From: Alistipes sp.
GTDB taxonomy: Bacteria; Bacteroidota; Bacteroidia; Bacteroidales; Rikenellaceae
Assembly (NCBI RefSeq): GCF_020026455.1
Contig: NZ_JAHHQJ010000020.1
Location: forward strand, 1 to 19,918
Reading direction: 5' to 3'
Length of the DNA: 19,918 bases
In this document: positions 14,076-19,918 of the stretch, piece after piece
Layout of the letters: each line of letters begins with the position of its first letter
Numbering within the stretch: the first letter of the stretch is position 1
Translations under genes and position numbers: made by a program
Notes under the pieces: generated by a model
What the model saw: only the letters and a program-made list of their open reading frames with translations
Databases searched by the model: none
What the model was told of the DNA's origin: nothing

Positions 14076-15416
14076 CTAATTAAAATAATACCCTACCTTC
14101 CCCACCGACCCGGGCATGGCGAAGACCACCACGCGGTCGTAGGGGATTATTTCCATGTTGTCGACGGCAATGAAGACCTTGTCGCCGCGGACGATGCCGC
14201 CGATGATCGTATCCTCGGGAAGCCCCAGGTCCTTGATCCGCACCTTCGTGGCCGGGGAATTGGGTTTCACGATGAACTCCAGCACCTCGGCGTCGCTCCC
14301 CGTCAGGCATTTGATGGCCTGCACGTCGGTCGACATCGTGAAGCGGAAAATGTTCGATGCGGTAACCAGCTTCTTGTTGATGATCGTGTCGATGCCGATC
14401 GACTCGGCGAGGTTTATGTAATTGAGATTCTCGACCTCGGCGATCACCTTCTTGACCCCCATGCGCTTGGCCAGCATCGCCGCAAGGATGTTGGTCTCGC
14501 TGCGGCCCGTCACGGCAACGAAGGCGTCCATGTTCGAAAGACCCTCCTCCATCATCGCTTCGGTATTGCGGCCGTCCTCGTTGATGATCAGCGTCTTGTC
14601 GAGCGCCTCGGCCAGACGGTAGGCCTTGTCGGCATTGTAGTCGATCAGTTTGATGTTCACCTCGTCCTGCAGCTCGAAGGCGATGCGGATGCCGATGCGC
14701 GACCCCCCGAGGATCATCATGTTCTTGATCTCGATGTTCGACTGGCCCGAGAACTCCATCACCTCCCGCACGGCGTCCTGCCGCGCGATGACATAGATCA
14801 CGTCGCCCTCCATGAACTGCTCGCCCTCGCGCGGAATGATCGTCTGACCGCCGCGCGTGATGGCCACCGTGCGGTAGCTCAACGGCGCCTGGTCGTCGTC
14901 GAAGCCCGTGAGCACCTTCCCCACCAGCGGCGAGGCCGGCTCGAGGCGGAAAACCACGAGCGAGAGTTTCCCGCTCGAAAAGTCTACATACTCCGTGGTC
15001 GAGGTGTGCCCCAGCAGGTTGATCACCTCGCGGGCCGCGACTTTCTCGGGGTAGAACAGGTAGTCGATGCCCATGTCGATGAACATCTCCTTGTTGTTGG
15101 GTTCGAGGTATTCGTTGTTGTCGATGCGGGCGATGGATTTTCGCGCACCGAGCTTCTTGGCCAGCATCGCCGCCACAATGTTGTCGTTCTCCTCGTGGTT
15201 GACGGCGATGAACAGGTCGCACTTGCGCACCGAAGCCTCGCGCAGCACGGCGAAAGTCGTCGAGTCGCCCTCGACGGTGATCACATCGGCCAGGCTGCCG
15301 ACCTCGGAGAGCAGTTTCTGGTCGCTGTCGATAATGGTGATGTCGTGGCCGTTGCCGCTGAGCATGCGCGCCAGGTGACTGCCCATCTCGCCGGCACCCG
15401 CTATCACGATTTTCAT
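14076..15416 (-). CDS. trkA: Trk potassium uptake regulator TrkA (two RCK domains)
   Basis: TrkA is the cytoplasmic nucleotide-binding subunit that gates the TrkH/KtrB potassium channel. The 446 residues show a duplicated RCK layout: a first Rossmann unit beginning KIVIAGAGEMGSHLA (GxGxxG at 7-12, Asp30 ending strand 2), an RCK C-terminal domain around 145-225, a second Rossmann unit beginning MMILGGSRIGIRIA at 233-246, and a second C domain to the end. The frame is open upstream to 15692, but that extension runs over the promoter and the divergent gene; the ATG at 15414-15416 starts exactly at the family N-terminus. No trkH is present nearby; a GH3-family gene follows four bases later. Confidence 0.95.
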   Translation of the reverse strand: MKIVIAGAGEMGSHLARMLSGNGHDITIIDSDQKLLSEVGSLADVITVEGDSTTFAVLREASVRKCDLFIAVNHEENDNIVAAMLAKKLGARKSIARIDNNEYLEPNNKEMFIDMGIDYLFYPEKVAAREVINLLGHTSTTEYVDFSSGKLSLVVFRLEPASPLVGKVLTGFDDDQAPLSYRTVAITRGGQTIIPREGEQFMEGDVIYVIARQDAVREVMEFSGQSNIEIKNMMILGGSRIGIRIAFELQDEVNIKLIDYNADKAYRLAEALDKTLIINEDGRNTEAMMEEGLSNMDAFVAVTGRSETNILAAMLAKRMGVKKVIAEVENLNYINLAESIGIDTIINKKLVTASNIFRFTMSTDVQAIKCLTGSDAEVLEFIVKPNSPATKVRIKDLGLPEDTIIGGIVRGDKVFIAVDNMEIIPYDRVVVFAMPGSVGKVGYYFN

Positions 15417-15443
15417 AGTTACCTCAGTTTTGTCAGCACAAGA

Positions 15444-15473
15444 TGCTGCCCGGAATACCCGGGCAACATTTTT
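15444..15473. promoter_or_regulatory. Hairpin in trkA leader / rightward terminator-like
   Basis: TGCTGCCCGG (15444-15453) and CCGGGCAACA (15459-15468) form a 10-bp stem, with one wobble pair when read as minus-strand RNA, around a 5-base loop. On the plus strand five T follow directly (15469-15473), the form of an intrinsic terminator that would block rightward read-through out of the trkA region. On the minus strand it lies in the predicted trkA 5' leader. The T-run overlaps the -33 element of the rightward promoter. Confidence 0.5.
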
Positions 15474-15502
15474 GCAATTTATCTTACAAATGTATACATT
15501 TG
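15471..15502 (+). promoter_or_regulatory. Promoter of the small Cys-rich membrane protein gene
   Basis: On the plus strand TTTG (15471-15474) is followed after exactly 20 bases by TACATTTG (15495-15502), a full consensus match. Transcription should begin near 15509, about 38 bases before the ATG at 15547. The leader can form a small CCGAAA/TTTCGG hairpin (15506-15524). The -7 element abuts the oppositely oriented -7 element of trkA. Confidence 0.8.
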
Positions 15503-15518
15503 TCCCCGAAACCACAAA
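15487..15518 (-). promoter_or_regulatory. trkA promoter (consensus Bacteroidetes type)
   Basis: On the minus strand TTTG (15515-15518) is followed after exactly 20 bases by TACATTTG (15487-15494), a full match to the TTTG / TAnnTTTG consensus. The start of transcription should fall near 15480, giving a leader of about 64 bases before the trkA ATG. It overlaps the opposite promoter in two-fold symmetry. Confidence 0.8.
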
Positions 15519-15546
15519 TTTCGGATCGTAAAAAAAACGGAATCCT

Positions 15547-15801
15547 ATGCCAACATGGTTAATCGTTCTGCTTTGCGCCATACTCGCCGTCGGGCTGTTC
15601 GTGCTGGGCATGTCTCTCACGCTGATGATCAAGGGACACAACATCGACTCGGAGATATCGACCAATAAAAACATGCAGAACCTCGGCATCAAATGCGCCG
15701 TGCACGAGACGCGCGAGGCGGACGGCGGAGCCGACTGCTCCGGCGGTCAGCCTGCGGGCTGCTCGGGCAACTGCGGAGCCTGCGATATCGAACACAAATA
15801 G
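15547..15801 (+). CDS. Small Cys-rich single-span membrane protein
   Basis: An 84-residue protein with one N-terminal membrane segment (about 4-27), no long signal peptide, and a soluble tail whose end is Cys-rich: Cys50, Cys64, Cys72, Cys76 and Cys79 (CSGNCGAC at 72-79). Similar short single-span proteins with a terminal Cys cluster are annotated as hypothetical in many Bacteroidetes. The cysteines could bind a metal or an Fe-S cluster, or be redox active, but no function is established. It has its own consensus promoter, shared back to back with trkA, and no partner gene downstream; the next gene, cysQ, converges on it. The promoter, start position and sensible hydrophobicity pattern make it a real gene. 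Confidence 0.82.
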   Translation: MPTWLIVLLCAILAVGLFVLGMSLTLMIKGHNIDSEISTNKNMQNLGIKCAVHETREADGGADCSGGQPAGCSGNCGACDIEHK

Positions 15802-16193
15802 TCCGAACGGTCCTCACAAACAGCCCGAGCGGCACTTCCGGCGGAGGGGGAGGGCCACGGAGCCCCAATTTTTCCTCGGCAGGGGCCGGGCCGGAGGCGC
15901 AGACAGGAGCCACAGACATCGGCCGGGTCGAAGCCACAGACAAGGGCTACAGGCATCAGTCGGGTCGGAGGCGCAGACAGAAGCCGGAGGCATCAGCCCC
16001 CCCGAAAACTCCGCCCAGATCGGGAAGCACCAACAATCCCCGAAAACATCGACAGCCCCAGAAATAATTAGCGGCAGCCCCGAAAATTAGCGGCAGGGCC
16101 GGAGGCATCGGCCGGTTCGGTCAGTTTCCGCGCCCGGTTCGGTAGTTCACCCGACGGGATGAGCCGAAATCCGGAAAATGCCGACACGCCCCG
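15802..16193. other. Non-coding convergent intergenic region with repeats
   Basis: The region lies between two gene ends: the small membrane protein (plus) and cysQ (minus). A rightward open frame continues through it, but its product is low in complexity and its DNA carries a 37-bp tandem repeat not divisible by three, so coding is unlikely. It contains a weak stem GGGC/GCCC at 15852-15865 followed by five T (15869-15873), a possible terminator for the small gene. Also present are three 37-bp repeats (15893-16003) and two copies of AATTAGCGGCAG at 16066-16077 and 16085-16096. Confidence 0.65.
15893..16003. repeat. Degenerate 37-bp tandem repeat, three units
   Basis: Three head-to-tail units of exactly 37 bases lie at 15893-15929, 15930-15966 and 15967-16003. 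Units 1 and 2 agree at 28 of 37 positions by my alignment, and unit 1 agrees with unit 3 at 28 of 37; each has the frame GnAGnCnCAGACA near its start and CATC in the second half. There are no spacers and no cas genes, so it is not a CRISPR array. A related fragment (GGCCGGAGGCATCGGCCGG) recurs near 16098-16116. Confidence 0.75.
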
Positions 16194-17078
16194 TTACAAC
16201 GGGCAGAACTTCGACCGGCAGACGAACCACGGATTGCGCAGATCCTCCTCGTTATAGCGCAGCTCCCGGTCGTCGGGAAGCGTGCGGGTGCTGCCCCCCG
16301 CCTCGGAGAGAATCAGCTCCCCGGCCGCCGTGTCCCACTCGTAGGTGTGCGTCGTGCGGACGTAGTAGTCGACACGCCCTTCGGCCAGCAGGCAGAACTT
16401 ATAGGAACTGCCCTGCTCGATGATCTCCAGATCGGGGTGACGCTCGCGGAGGCGGGCCACATGCTCCTGTGTCTCGGGAGTCTGGTGCGAACGCGAAAGG
16501 GCCACGAGCGGATGGTCGTGGTGCCCCTCCCCGGTCAGCGGCAGGGGCATCCAATTGTGGACGATCTCGTCGTAGGTATACTCCGCAGAGGCATCCGGCG
16601 CGATATGTTCCTTGAGGTACGAGCCCGAATCGCGGCCCGCAATGTACATCTTTTCGAAATAGGGAACATAAATGACAGCCCCCATGCAGATGTTGTTCTC
16701 CATCAGGGCGATATTGACCGTAAATTCGTTGTTGCCCTTGATAAATTCGACCGTGCCGTCCAGCGGATCGACCAGCCAGTAGAGTTCCCAGTTGCGACGC
16801 TCATCGTAGCGCATCTCCCGGCCCTCCTCCGAAAGAATCGGAATGCGCGTGGGACCGAGGTATTCGCGGATGGTCTTGTGCGCAACGCGGTCGGCCAGTG
16901 TGATCGGGGTTTTGTCGTCCTTGATACTTATATCGTAATCGTCGAGATTCTTGTAAACGCGCATGATAGAGGCTCCGGCTCTGACTGCCGCATTGAAAAG
17001 CGGCGGCAGCAGATACATTCTCACCTTGTCGTTAATCATCGTAACTCGTATTTTGGAATCGGTAATCTTTATTGCCAT
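16194..17078 (-). CDS. cysQ: 3'(2'),5'-bisphosphate nucleotidase CysQ
   Basis: CysQ removes the 3'-phosphate from PAP/PAPS, recycling the by-product of sulfate activation, and belongs to the Mg-dependent, lithium-sensitive inositol-phosphatase fold. Visible motifs are SEEGRE (Glu84, Glu85), the metal site DPLDGT at 104-109 and WDTAAGELILSEAGG at 248-262. The position after DGT is Val110, where CysQ proteins usually have Lys. The longest frame (294 residues) is given. Conservation begins near Met22 (YLLPPLFNAAVRAG), and a possible -7 element TATCTTTA at 17081-17088 would start transcription at the first ATG, so starts at 17039 or 17015 are plausible. It follows the GT2-like gene by 45 bases. 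Confidence 0.9.
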   Translation of the reverse strand: MAIKITDSKIRVTMINDKVRMYLLPPLFNAAVRAGASIMRVYKNLDDYDISIKDDKTPITLADRVAHKTIREYLGPTRIPILSEEGREMRYDERRNWELYWLVDPLDGTVEFIKGNNEFTVNIALMENNICMGAVIYVPYFEKMYIAGRDSGSYLKEHIAPDASAEYTYDEIVHNWMPLPLTGEGHHDHPLVALSRSHQTPETQEHVARLRERHPDLEIIEQGSSYKFCLLAEGRVDYYVRTTHTYEWDTAAGELILSEAGGSTRTLPDDRELRYNEEDLRNPWFVCRSKFCPL

Positions 17079-17080
17079 GG

Positions 17081-17112
17081 TAAAGATAACAAGAATTTAT
17101 GAGATCGAAAAA
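17081..17112 (-). promoter_or_regulatory. Possible weak promoter for cysQ
   Basis: On the minus strand TATCTTTA (17081-17088) matches the -7 consensus except for the final G, and TTTT lies about 20 bases upstream in an AT-rich stretch. If used, transcription would begin at about 17075, arguing for an internal cysQ start. The alternative is read-through from the upstream three-gene cassette. Confidence 0.3.
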
Positions 17113-17123
17113 TTTTCCAAGCC

Positions 17124-18074
17124 TTAATCGTGTCCGAAAAGACGTCTCCATGCCGTGAGGCCTCCAGAGGGCGGAAAGACCGCGCCGCCAGCGAGCCGCG
17201 CGGCACACTCCCCGCCGGCCCACACCAGCGCGAGGGTCGCAAGTGCGGCGGCGGAGGTCCACCACCCCACAGCTGCCGCAGCGGCAAAAGCCGCGGCGAG
17301 CGACACCGCAGCCAGTCCGCGCAACGCTCCCGACATCCGGGCCCCGGCCTGCAACGCGTCCGAGAGCCGGGCTCCGGAGCGCGGTGCGGCGAGCAGGGGT
17401 TCCCACAGCATCCTCCGCCGGCTGCGGGGAATGCCCCGCATCGGGTGCATCCCGAAGCCGCCCGCCACGACCACCGCCTCGCGGCGCAACAAGACGGCAG
17501 GTTCACCCAGGGGCGAACGTATGAGGTCGAGGCTCCCCGACCGTCCTTCGCCCAGGCAGGCGACGAGCCGCTCGACGCTTCCGGGCAGCAGGAAAGATCC
17601 GGCGCGGACGGGCAGCAGGTAATCGTAGGTGGCCACCGCCGCCGCGGCGTCGAAATCGCCCGCCGCCGAATCCCACGCCCGGTCGACGAGCACCAGTCTC
17701 CGGAAGCAGCGCCTGCGCGAACGCCCCAGAGCGCGGACTCCCGAGACGTCGAGTTCGCCCAGGCAGGCCCACTCGACGCGGATCATACGGTAGCGTGCCA
17801 CTAGTGCGGCAAAATCCGCGGAATGACGTTGGGCGTCGAGCACCACGATCACCTCGTAATGCGCGTATTCGGGCGAGAGGAGATTTTCAAGCTGCGCGGC
17901 ATCCGTCACGCCACTGCACAGAACCGAGATGCCGATCGCATCGGGGGCATCACTGGAGGCCCGGCGCACGGCATTGAGCAACAGCCGTTTGTTGCGGGCC
18001 CGGGAGATGGCCGACAGCAACACGACCGTGCATGCCGCCGTCAGGGAGAACAGCAGGAGCAGAAGCAGTTTCAT
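17124..18074 (-). CDS. Membrane GT2-like protein, catalytic motifs degenerate
   Basis: A 316-residue protein with an N-terminal membrane segment (3-22), a GT-A-like domain (about 45-225) and two C-terminal membrane segments (about 253-270 and 272-290). It recalls family 2 glycosyltransferases: ISVLCSG (49-55), then LLSPEYAHYEVIVVLDA (65-81), and RREAVVVAGGFG (197-208), equivalent to the common 'R..l..vGGF' element. Where the family has its DxD sugar-nucleotide/metal motif it reads DYLLPVRAGSFLLPGSVERLV (151-171), with no Asp pair, and the QxxRW motif is not seen. The start overlaps the HEAT-like gene stop as ATGA. Catalysis is doubtful; it may be a structural or regulatory relative. Confidence 0.7.
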   Translation of the reverse strand: MKLLLLLLFSLTAACTVVLLSAISRARNKRLLLNAVRRASSDAPDAIGISVLCSGVTDAAQLENLLSPEYAHYEVIVVLDAQRHSADFAALVARYRMIRVEWACLGELDVSGVRALGRSRRRCFRRLVLVDRAWDSAAGDFDAAAAVATYDYLLPVRAGSFLLPGSVERLVACLGEGRSGSLDLIRSPLGEPAVLLRREAVVVAGGFGMHPMRGIPRSRRRMLWEPLLAAPRSGARLSDALQAGARMSGALRGLAAVSLAAAFAAAAAVGWWTSAAALATLALVWAGGECAARLAGGAVFPPSGGLTAWRRLFGHD

Positions 18075-19015
18075 GCCAGATTGCGTTTATAGGTTTGCAC
18101 GAGCGATTCGTAGTAGGGGCGCTCGCGCTTGTCGAGCAACCGCCGGAGCAGTCCCGGGGAATAGCCCTCGGCGACGACGTGGCGCAGCAGGGCCTTGCGC
18201 TCGGCGGGAGGCATGGCCGAGAGCCGTCCGGAAACGGCCCGCCGCGTCAGCGGACGGTGCAGGGCGCAGAGCGTATAGAGGGCCTCGCGCACCAGTTCCG
18301 GGTCTTCGTCCCCGGAGACGATGCGCAGCAGAGGCCGCTCGGCCTCCTCGATACCGAACTGCCGCACGATATTCAGCCCCACGATCCGCAGGTTGCGGTT
18401 CGGGGAGCCGATAAGGGGTTTGTAGGCGACGGGCAGCAGCCCGCGTCGCAGGAGGGCCATGATCTCCTCCACCTCGCCGGCCGAAAGGGCATCGGGGTAT
18501 TCGGCCATCAACTGAAGGGCCGTTGCGGGGGCGGCCGCAAGCTGCACCATCAGCGTCTGGAAACGCACATGGCGGTTGCGGCTCCCGGCATAACGCGCGA
18601 CGACGCCGGCCACAGCAGGGCCGACAGGCAGACGCGAGAGCAGCAACAGGCAGCGGGCACGGCGGTAGCCCCGGGAGCGGGACGCGCGGCGGAGCAGCCA
18701 GGCATCGAGCCCATACTCGGCGACGATGCGCTGCAGGAGCGCGGCATCGAGCCCGTAGGTGACGCCGGCAAGTCCGGCAACGGTCTCGACGAGCAGCAGC
18801 CGGGCGCCGGAACGGCGGATCATCGGGAAGCGCGGCACGGGGCCCTTGCCCGCCAGCAGGTAGAGCATCACGATACGCAGGTATTTCGTCCGCAGCACGG
18901 CATCGCGGCCGCGCCGTCTCCGGGCCCGGAGTTCGGCTGTGCCGAGCAGCGTCAGCAGGACGAGTGTTCCGGCCGCCGCAAACATCGCATAGAGCTTCAG
19001 AAGCGTTTCGGTCAT
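18071..19015 (-). CDS. Membrane-anchored HEAT-repeat-like protein
   Basis: From the ATG at 19013-19015 the protein has 314 residues: an N-terminal membrane segment (about 7-26), a basic stretch (30-44), then a helical, Leu/Arg-rich region with HEAT-like pairs, clearest at SRNRHVRFQTLMVQLAAAP (145-163) and from SPNRNLRIVGLNIVRQFG (204-221) through DEDPELVREALYTLCALH (236-253). The frame is open further upstream, but that part overlaps the receiver gene in another frame and is Arg/Gly/His-rich, so it is not used. Both junctions are ATGA overlaps, tying it to the receiver and GT2-like genes. HEAT repeats usually form protein-binding scaffolds; a link between receiver and membrane enzyme is inferred. 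Confidence 0.75.
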   Translation of the reverse strand: MTETLLKLYAMFAAAGTLVLLTLLGTAELRARRRRGRDAVLRTKYLRIVMLYLLAGKGPVPRFPMIRRSGARLLLVETVAGLAGVTYGLDAALLQRIVAEYGLDAWLLRRASRSRGYRRARCLLLLSRLPVGPAVAGVVARYAGSRNRHVRFQTLMVQLAAAPATALQLMAEYPDALSAGEVEEIMALLRRGLLPVAYKPLIGSPNRNLRIVGLNIVRQFGIEEAERPLLRIVSGDEDPELVREALYTLCALHRPLTRRAVSGRLSAMPPAERKALLRHVVAEGYSPGLLRRLLDKRERPYYESLVQTYKRNLA

Positions 19016-19380
19016 AACTGTCGGTTCAAGGCGTTGGCGATCTTTGTCCGCAACCGCTGGAGGCTCACGGGAAAGGTCATATACTGATTGACGCCGCACT
19101 CCAGCAGACTCAAGACCGTCTGCTCGGCGTGCTGCCACGCCACGACGTAGACCAGCGGCCGCCTGAAACCCGCCGGGCGCAGCATGCGCACCACGTCGCA
19201 GCCCGTGAAGAAAGCCGAGGTCCCCACGATCAGGACCAGGTCGAAGAGCATGCGACGGACCATGCGCCGCACGGCGGGCACATCCGAAGCACAGCGCACG
19301 TCGGCCTGCATGTCGGCGAGCGAAAGCCGGATCACGTCGCGCAGAAACTCCTCGTCGGAAACAATCAATATTCGGTACAT
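19012..19380 (-). CDS. Receiver-only response regulator-like protein (pseudo-receiver)
   Basis: The 122 residues fit one CheY-like receiver domain without an output domain. The first strand and acidic patch read RILIVSDEEFLRD (3-15). The strand that should carry the phosphorylated Asp reads DLVLIVGTSAFFTGCDVVRML (47-67), with Val52 in the acceptor position. The Thr/Ser switch is replaced by Ala81 (VVAWQ) and the conserved Lys by Phe103 (YMTFPVS). Only part of the acidic pocket (Asp9, Glu10) is kept. It is therefore unlikely to be phosphorylated in the usual way. A GGAAGG box lies before the ATG, next to a short GC hairpin (19389-19403). No histidine kinase is nearby. Confidence 0.75.
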   Translation of the reverse strand: MYRILIVSDEEFLRDVIRLSLADMQADVRCASDVPAVRRMVRRMLFDLVLIVGTSAFFTGCDVVRMLRPAGFRRPLVYVVAWQHAEQTVLSLLECGVNQYMTFPVSLQRLRTKIANALNRQL

Positions 19381-19388
19381 GTCCTTCC

Positions 19389-19403
19389 GCCGGCTTTGCC
19401 GGC
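19389..19403 (-). promoter_or_regulatory. GC hairpin next to the receiver gene's ribosome site
   Basis: GCCGGC-AAA-GCCGGC on the minus strand forms a 6-bp all-GC stem ending immediately before the GGAAGG box of the receiver gene. It could hinder or tune ribosome access. It is short and could be chance in GC-rich DNA. Confidence 0.35.
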
Positions 19404-19465
19404 TGCTTCTGCCGCGCCCAAAACCGTGCCAGAGCCGCTTCGGAACAAAAAAAATCGCAGGATGT

Positions 19466-19496
19466 GTTGTTTATAAGATAAATATGCGTATATTTG
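19466..19496 (+). promoter_or_regulatory. rplU-rpmA promoter
   Basis: TATATTTG (19489-19496) is a full match to the Bacteroidetes -7 element; GTTG (19466-19469) lies 19 bases upstream as a near-consensus -33. Transcription should begin near 19503, about 30 bases before the rplU ATG. Confidence 0.75.
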
Positions 19497-19533
19497 CACT
19501 CCGAATTTATGGTCAAATACATAATCGACTTAA

Positions 19534-19845
19534 ATGTACGTTATAGTAGAGATTGCAGGTCAGCAATTTAAAGCTGAAAAAGGTCGGAAACTTTATGTTC
19601 ACCGTCTTCAGGGCGAAGAAAATTCGTCCGTAAGTTTCGACAAAGTCCTGCTCACAGACAACGACGGTCAGGTCAAAGTCGGCGCACCTGTAGTGAAAGG
19701 CGCCGCAGTGAAGTGCAAGATCCTGAAGCATCTGAAGGATGACAAGGTTTTGGTGTTCAAAAAGAAACGTCGCACCGGATATCAGAAGTGCAACGGACAC
19801 CGCCAATACCTCACGCAGATTCTCGTCGAGGAAATCGTTGCATAA
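19534..19845 (+). CDS. rplU: 50S ribosomal protein bL21
   Basis: A component of the large ribosomal subunit that contacts 23S rRNA. The 103 residues equal the family's usual length and include YVIVEIAGQQFKAEKG at the N-terminus, VLL-DNDGQVKVGAPVVKGA in the middle and the hallmark KKKRRTGYQKCNGHRQYLT at 76-94. The promoter is clear and rpmA begins 21 bases after the stop, the standard rplU-rpmA pair. The call is secure. Confidence 0.98.
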   Translation: MYVIVEIAGQQFKAEKGRKLYVHRLQGEENSSVSFDKVLLTDNDGQVKVGAPVVKGAAVKCKILKHLKDDKVLVFKKKRRTGYQKCNGHRQYLTQILVEEIVA

Positions 19846-19866
19846 CCCTTTAAAAACTGAATCAAC

Positions 19867-19918
19867 ATGGCACACAAGAAAGGTGTAGGTAGTTCGAAGA
19901 ACGGCCGTGAGTCGGAAA
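19867..19918 (+). CDS. rpmA: 50S ribosomal protein bL27 (5' part only)
   Basis: The first 17 codons read MAHKKGVGSSKNGRESE, the well-conserved N-terminus of bL27 (AHKKGxGSSxNGRDS), and the frame runs off the end of the window. Bacteroidetes bL27 starts directly with this segment, without the cleaved N-terminal extension of some Firmicutes. It is co-transcribed with rplU. Confidence 0.96.
   Translation, partial: MAHKKGVGSSKNGRESE

Noticed and set aside
10811..14083. A 1090-codon open frame on the plus strand across the methyltransferase, kinase and GH3 genes
   Set aside because: It is antisense to three well-recognised genes and its product is His/Arg/Ala-rich without any domain. GC-rich third positions of the true genes remove stop codons from the opposite strand.
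15893..16003. Possible CRISPR array
   Set aside because: The repeats are contiguous, degenerate and without spacers; no cas genes are present.
15693..16067. A 124-codon frame overlapping the small membrane protein and running through the repeats
   Set aside because: Low-complexity product; the 37-bp repeat would change frame at each unit; the true gene in the other frame has a promoter and a membrane segment.
19016..19522. N-terminal extension of the HEAT-like protein in its own frame
   Set aside because: It would overlap the receiver gene completely and its sequence is Arg/Gly/His-rich; the ATG at 19013-19015 starts directly before a membrane segment and forms an ATGA junction.

Overview
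The window looks like part of a high-GC Bacteroidales chromosome, most likely Alistipes or a close relative. I see Bacteroidetes-type promoters (TTTG, then about 20 bases, then TAnnTTTG) upstream of several genes, the rseC-rnfBCDGEA gene order, the Nif3 plus zinc-ribbon pair, a MerR protein ending in FYEQSLF, and strongly GC-biased third codon positions. The genus is inferred; the sequence has no rRNA or tRNA gene to settle it.

Layout: 1-847 is AT-richer DNA without a convincing gene, holding two strong hairpins. 848-7953 (minus) is an eight-gene operon, nadE-rseC-rnfB-rnfC-rnfD-rnfG-rnfE-rnfA. It encodes a NAD synthetase and the complete Rnf complex, a membrane ferredoxin:NAD+ oxidoreductase that pumps ions. 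A good promoter, a dyad upstream of it and a terminator of the preceding gene lie at 7980-8097. 8120-15416 (minus) is a housekeeping series: trkA (K+ uptake regulator), a GH3-family protein, a deoxynucleoside kinase, an rRNA m5C methyltransferase, a MerR regulator, then after a 158-base gap Nif3 and a coiled-coil zinc-ribbon protein. A small Cys-rich single-span membrane protein (15547-15801, plus) diverges from trkA. The two genes share a promoter region that is exactly two-fold symmetric.

15802-16193 is non-coding and contains a degenerate 37-bp tandem repeat. 16194-19380 (minus) holds cysQ and, upstream of it, a compact three-gene set joined by two ATGA overlaps: a receiver-only protein, a membrane HEAT-like protein and a membrane GT2-like protein. 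Both the receiver and the glycosyltransferase lack their hallmark catalytic residues although the frames are intact. The window ends with divergent rplU and the start of rpmA (plus).

Most notable: the symmetric trkA/small-protein promoter, the pseudo-receiver/HEAT/pseudo-glycosyltransferase cassette, and a NAD synthetase whose glutaminase domain has lost its nucleophilic Cys and which heads the rnf operon.
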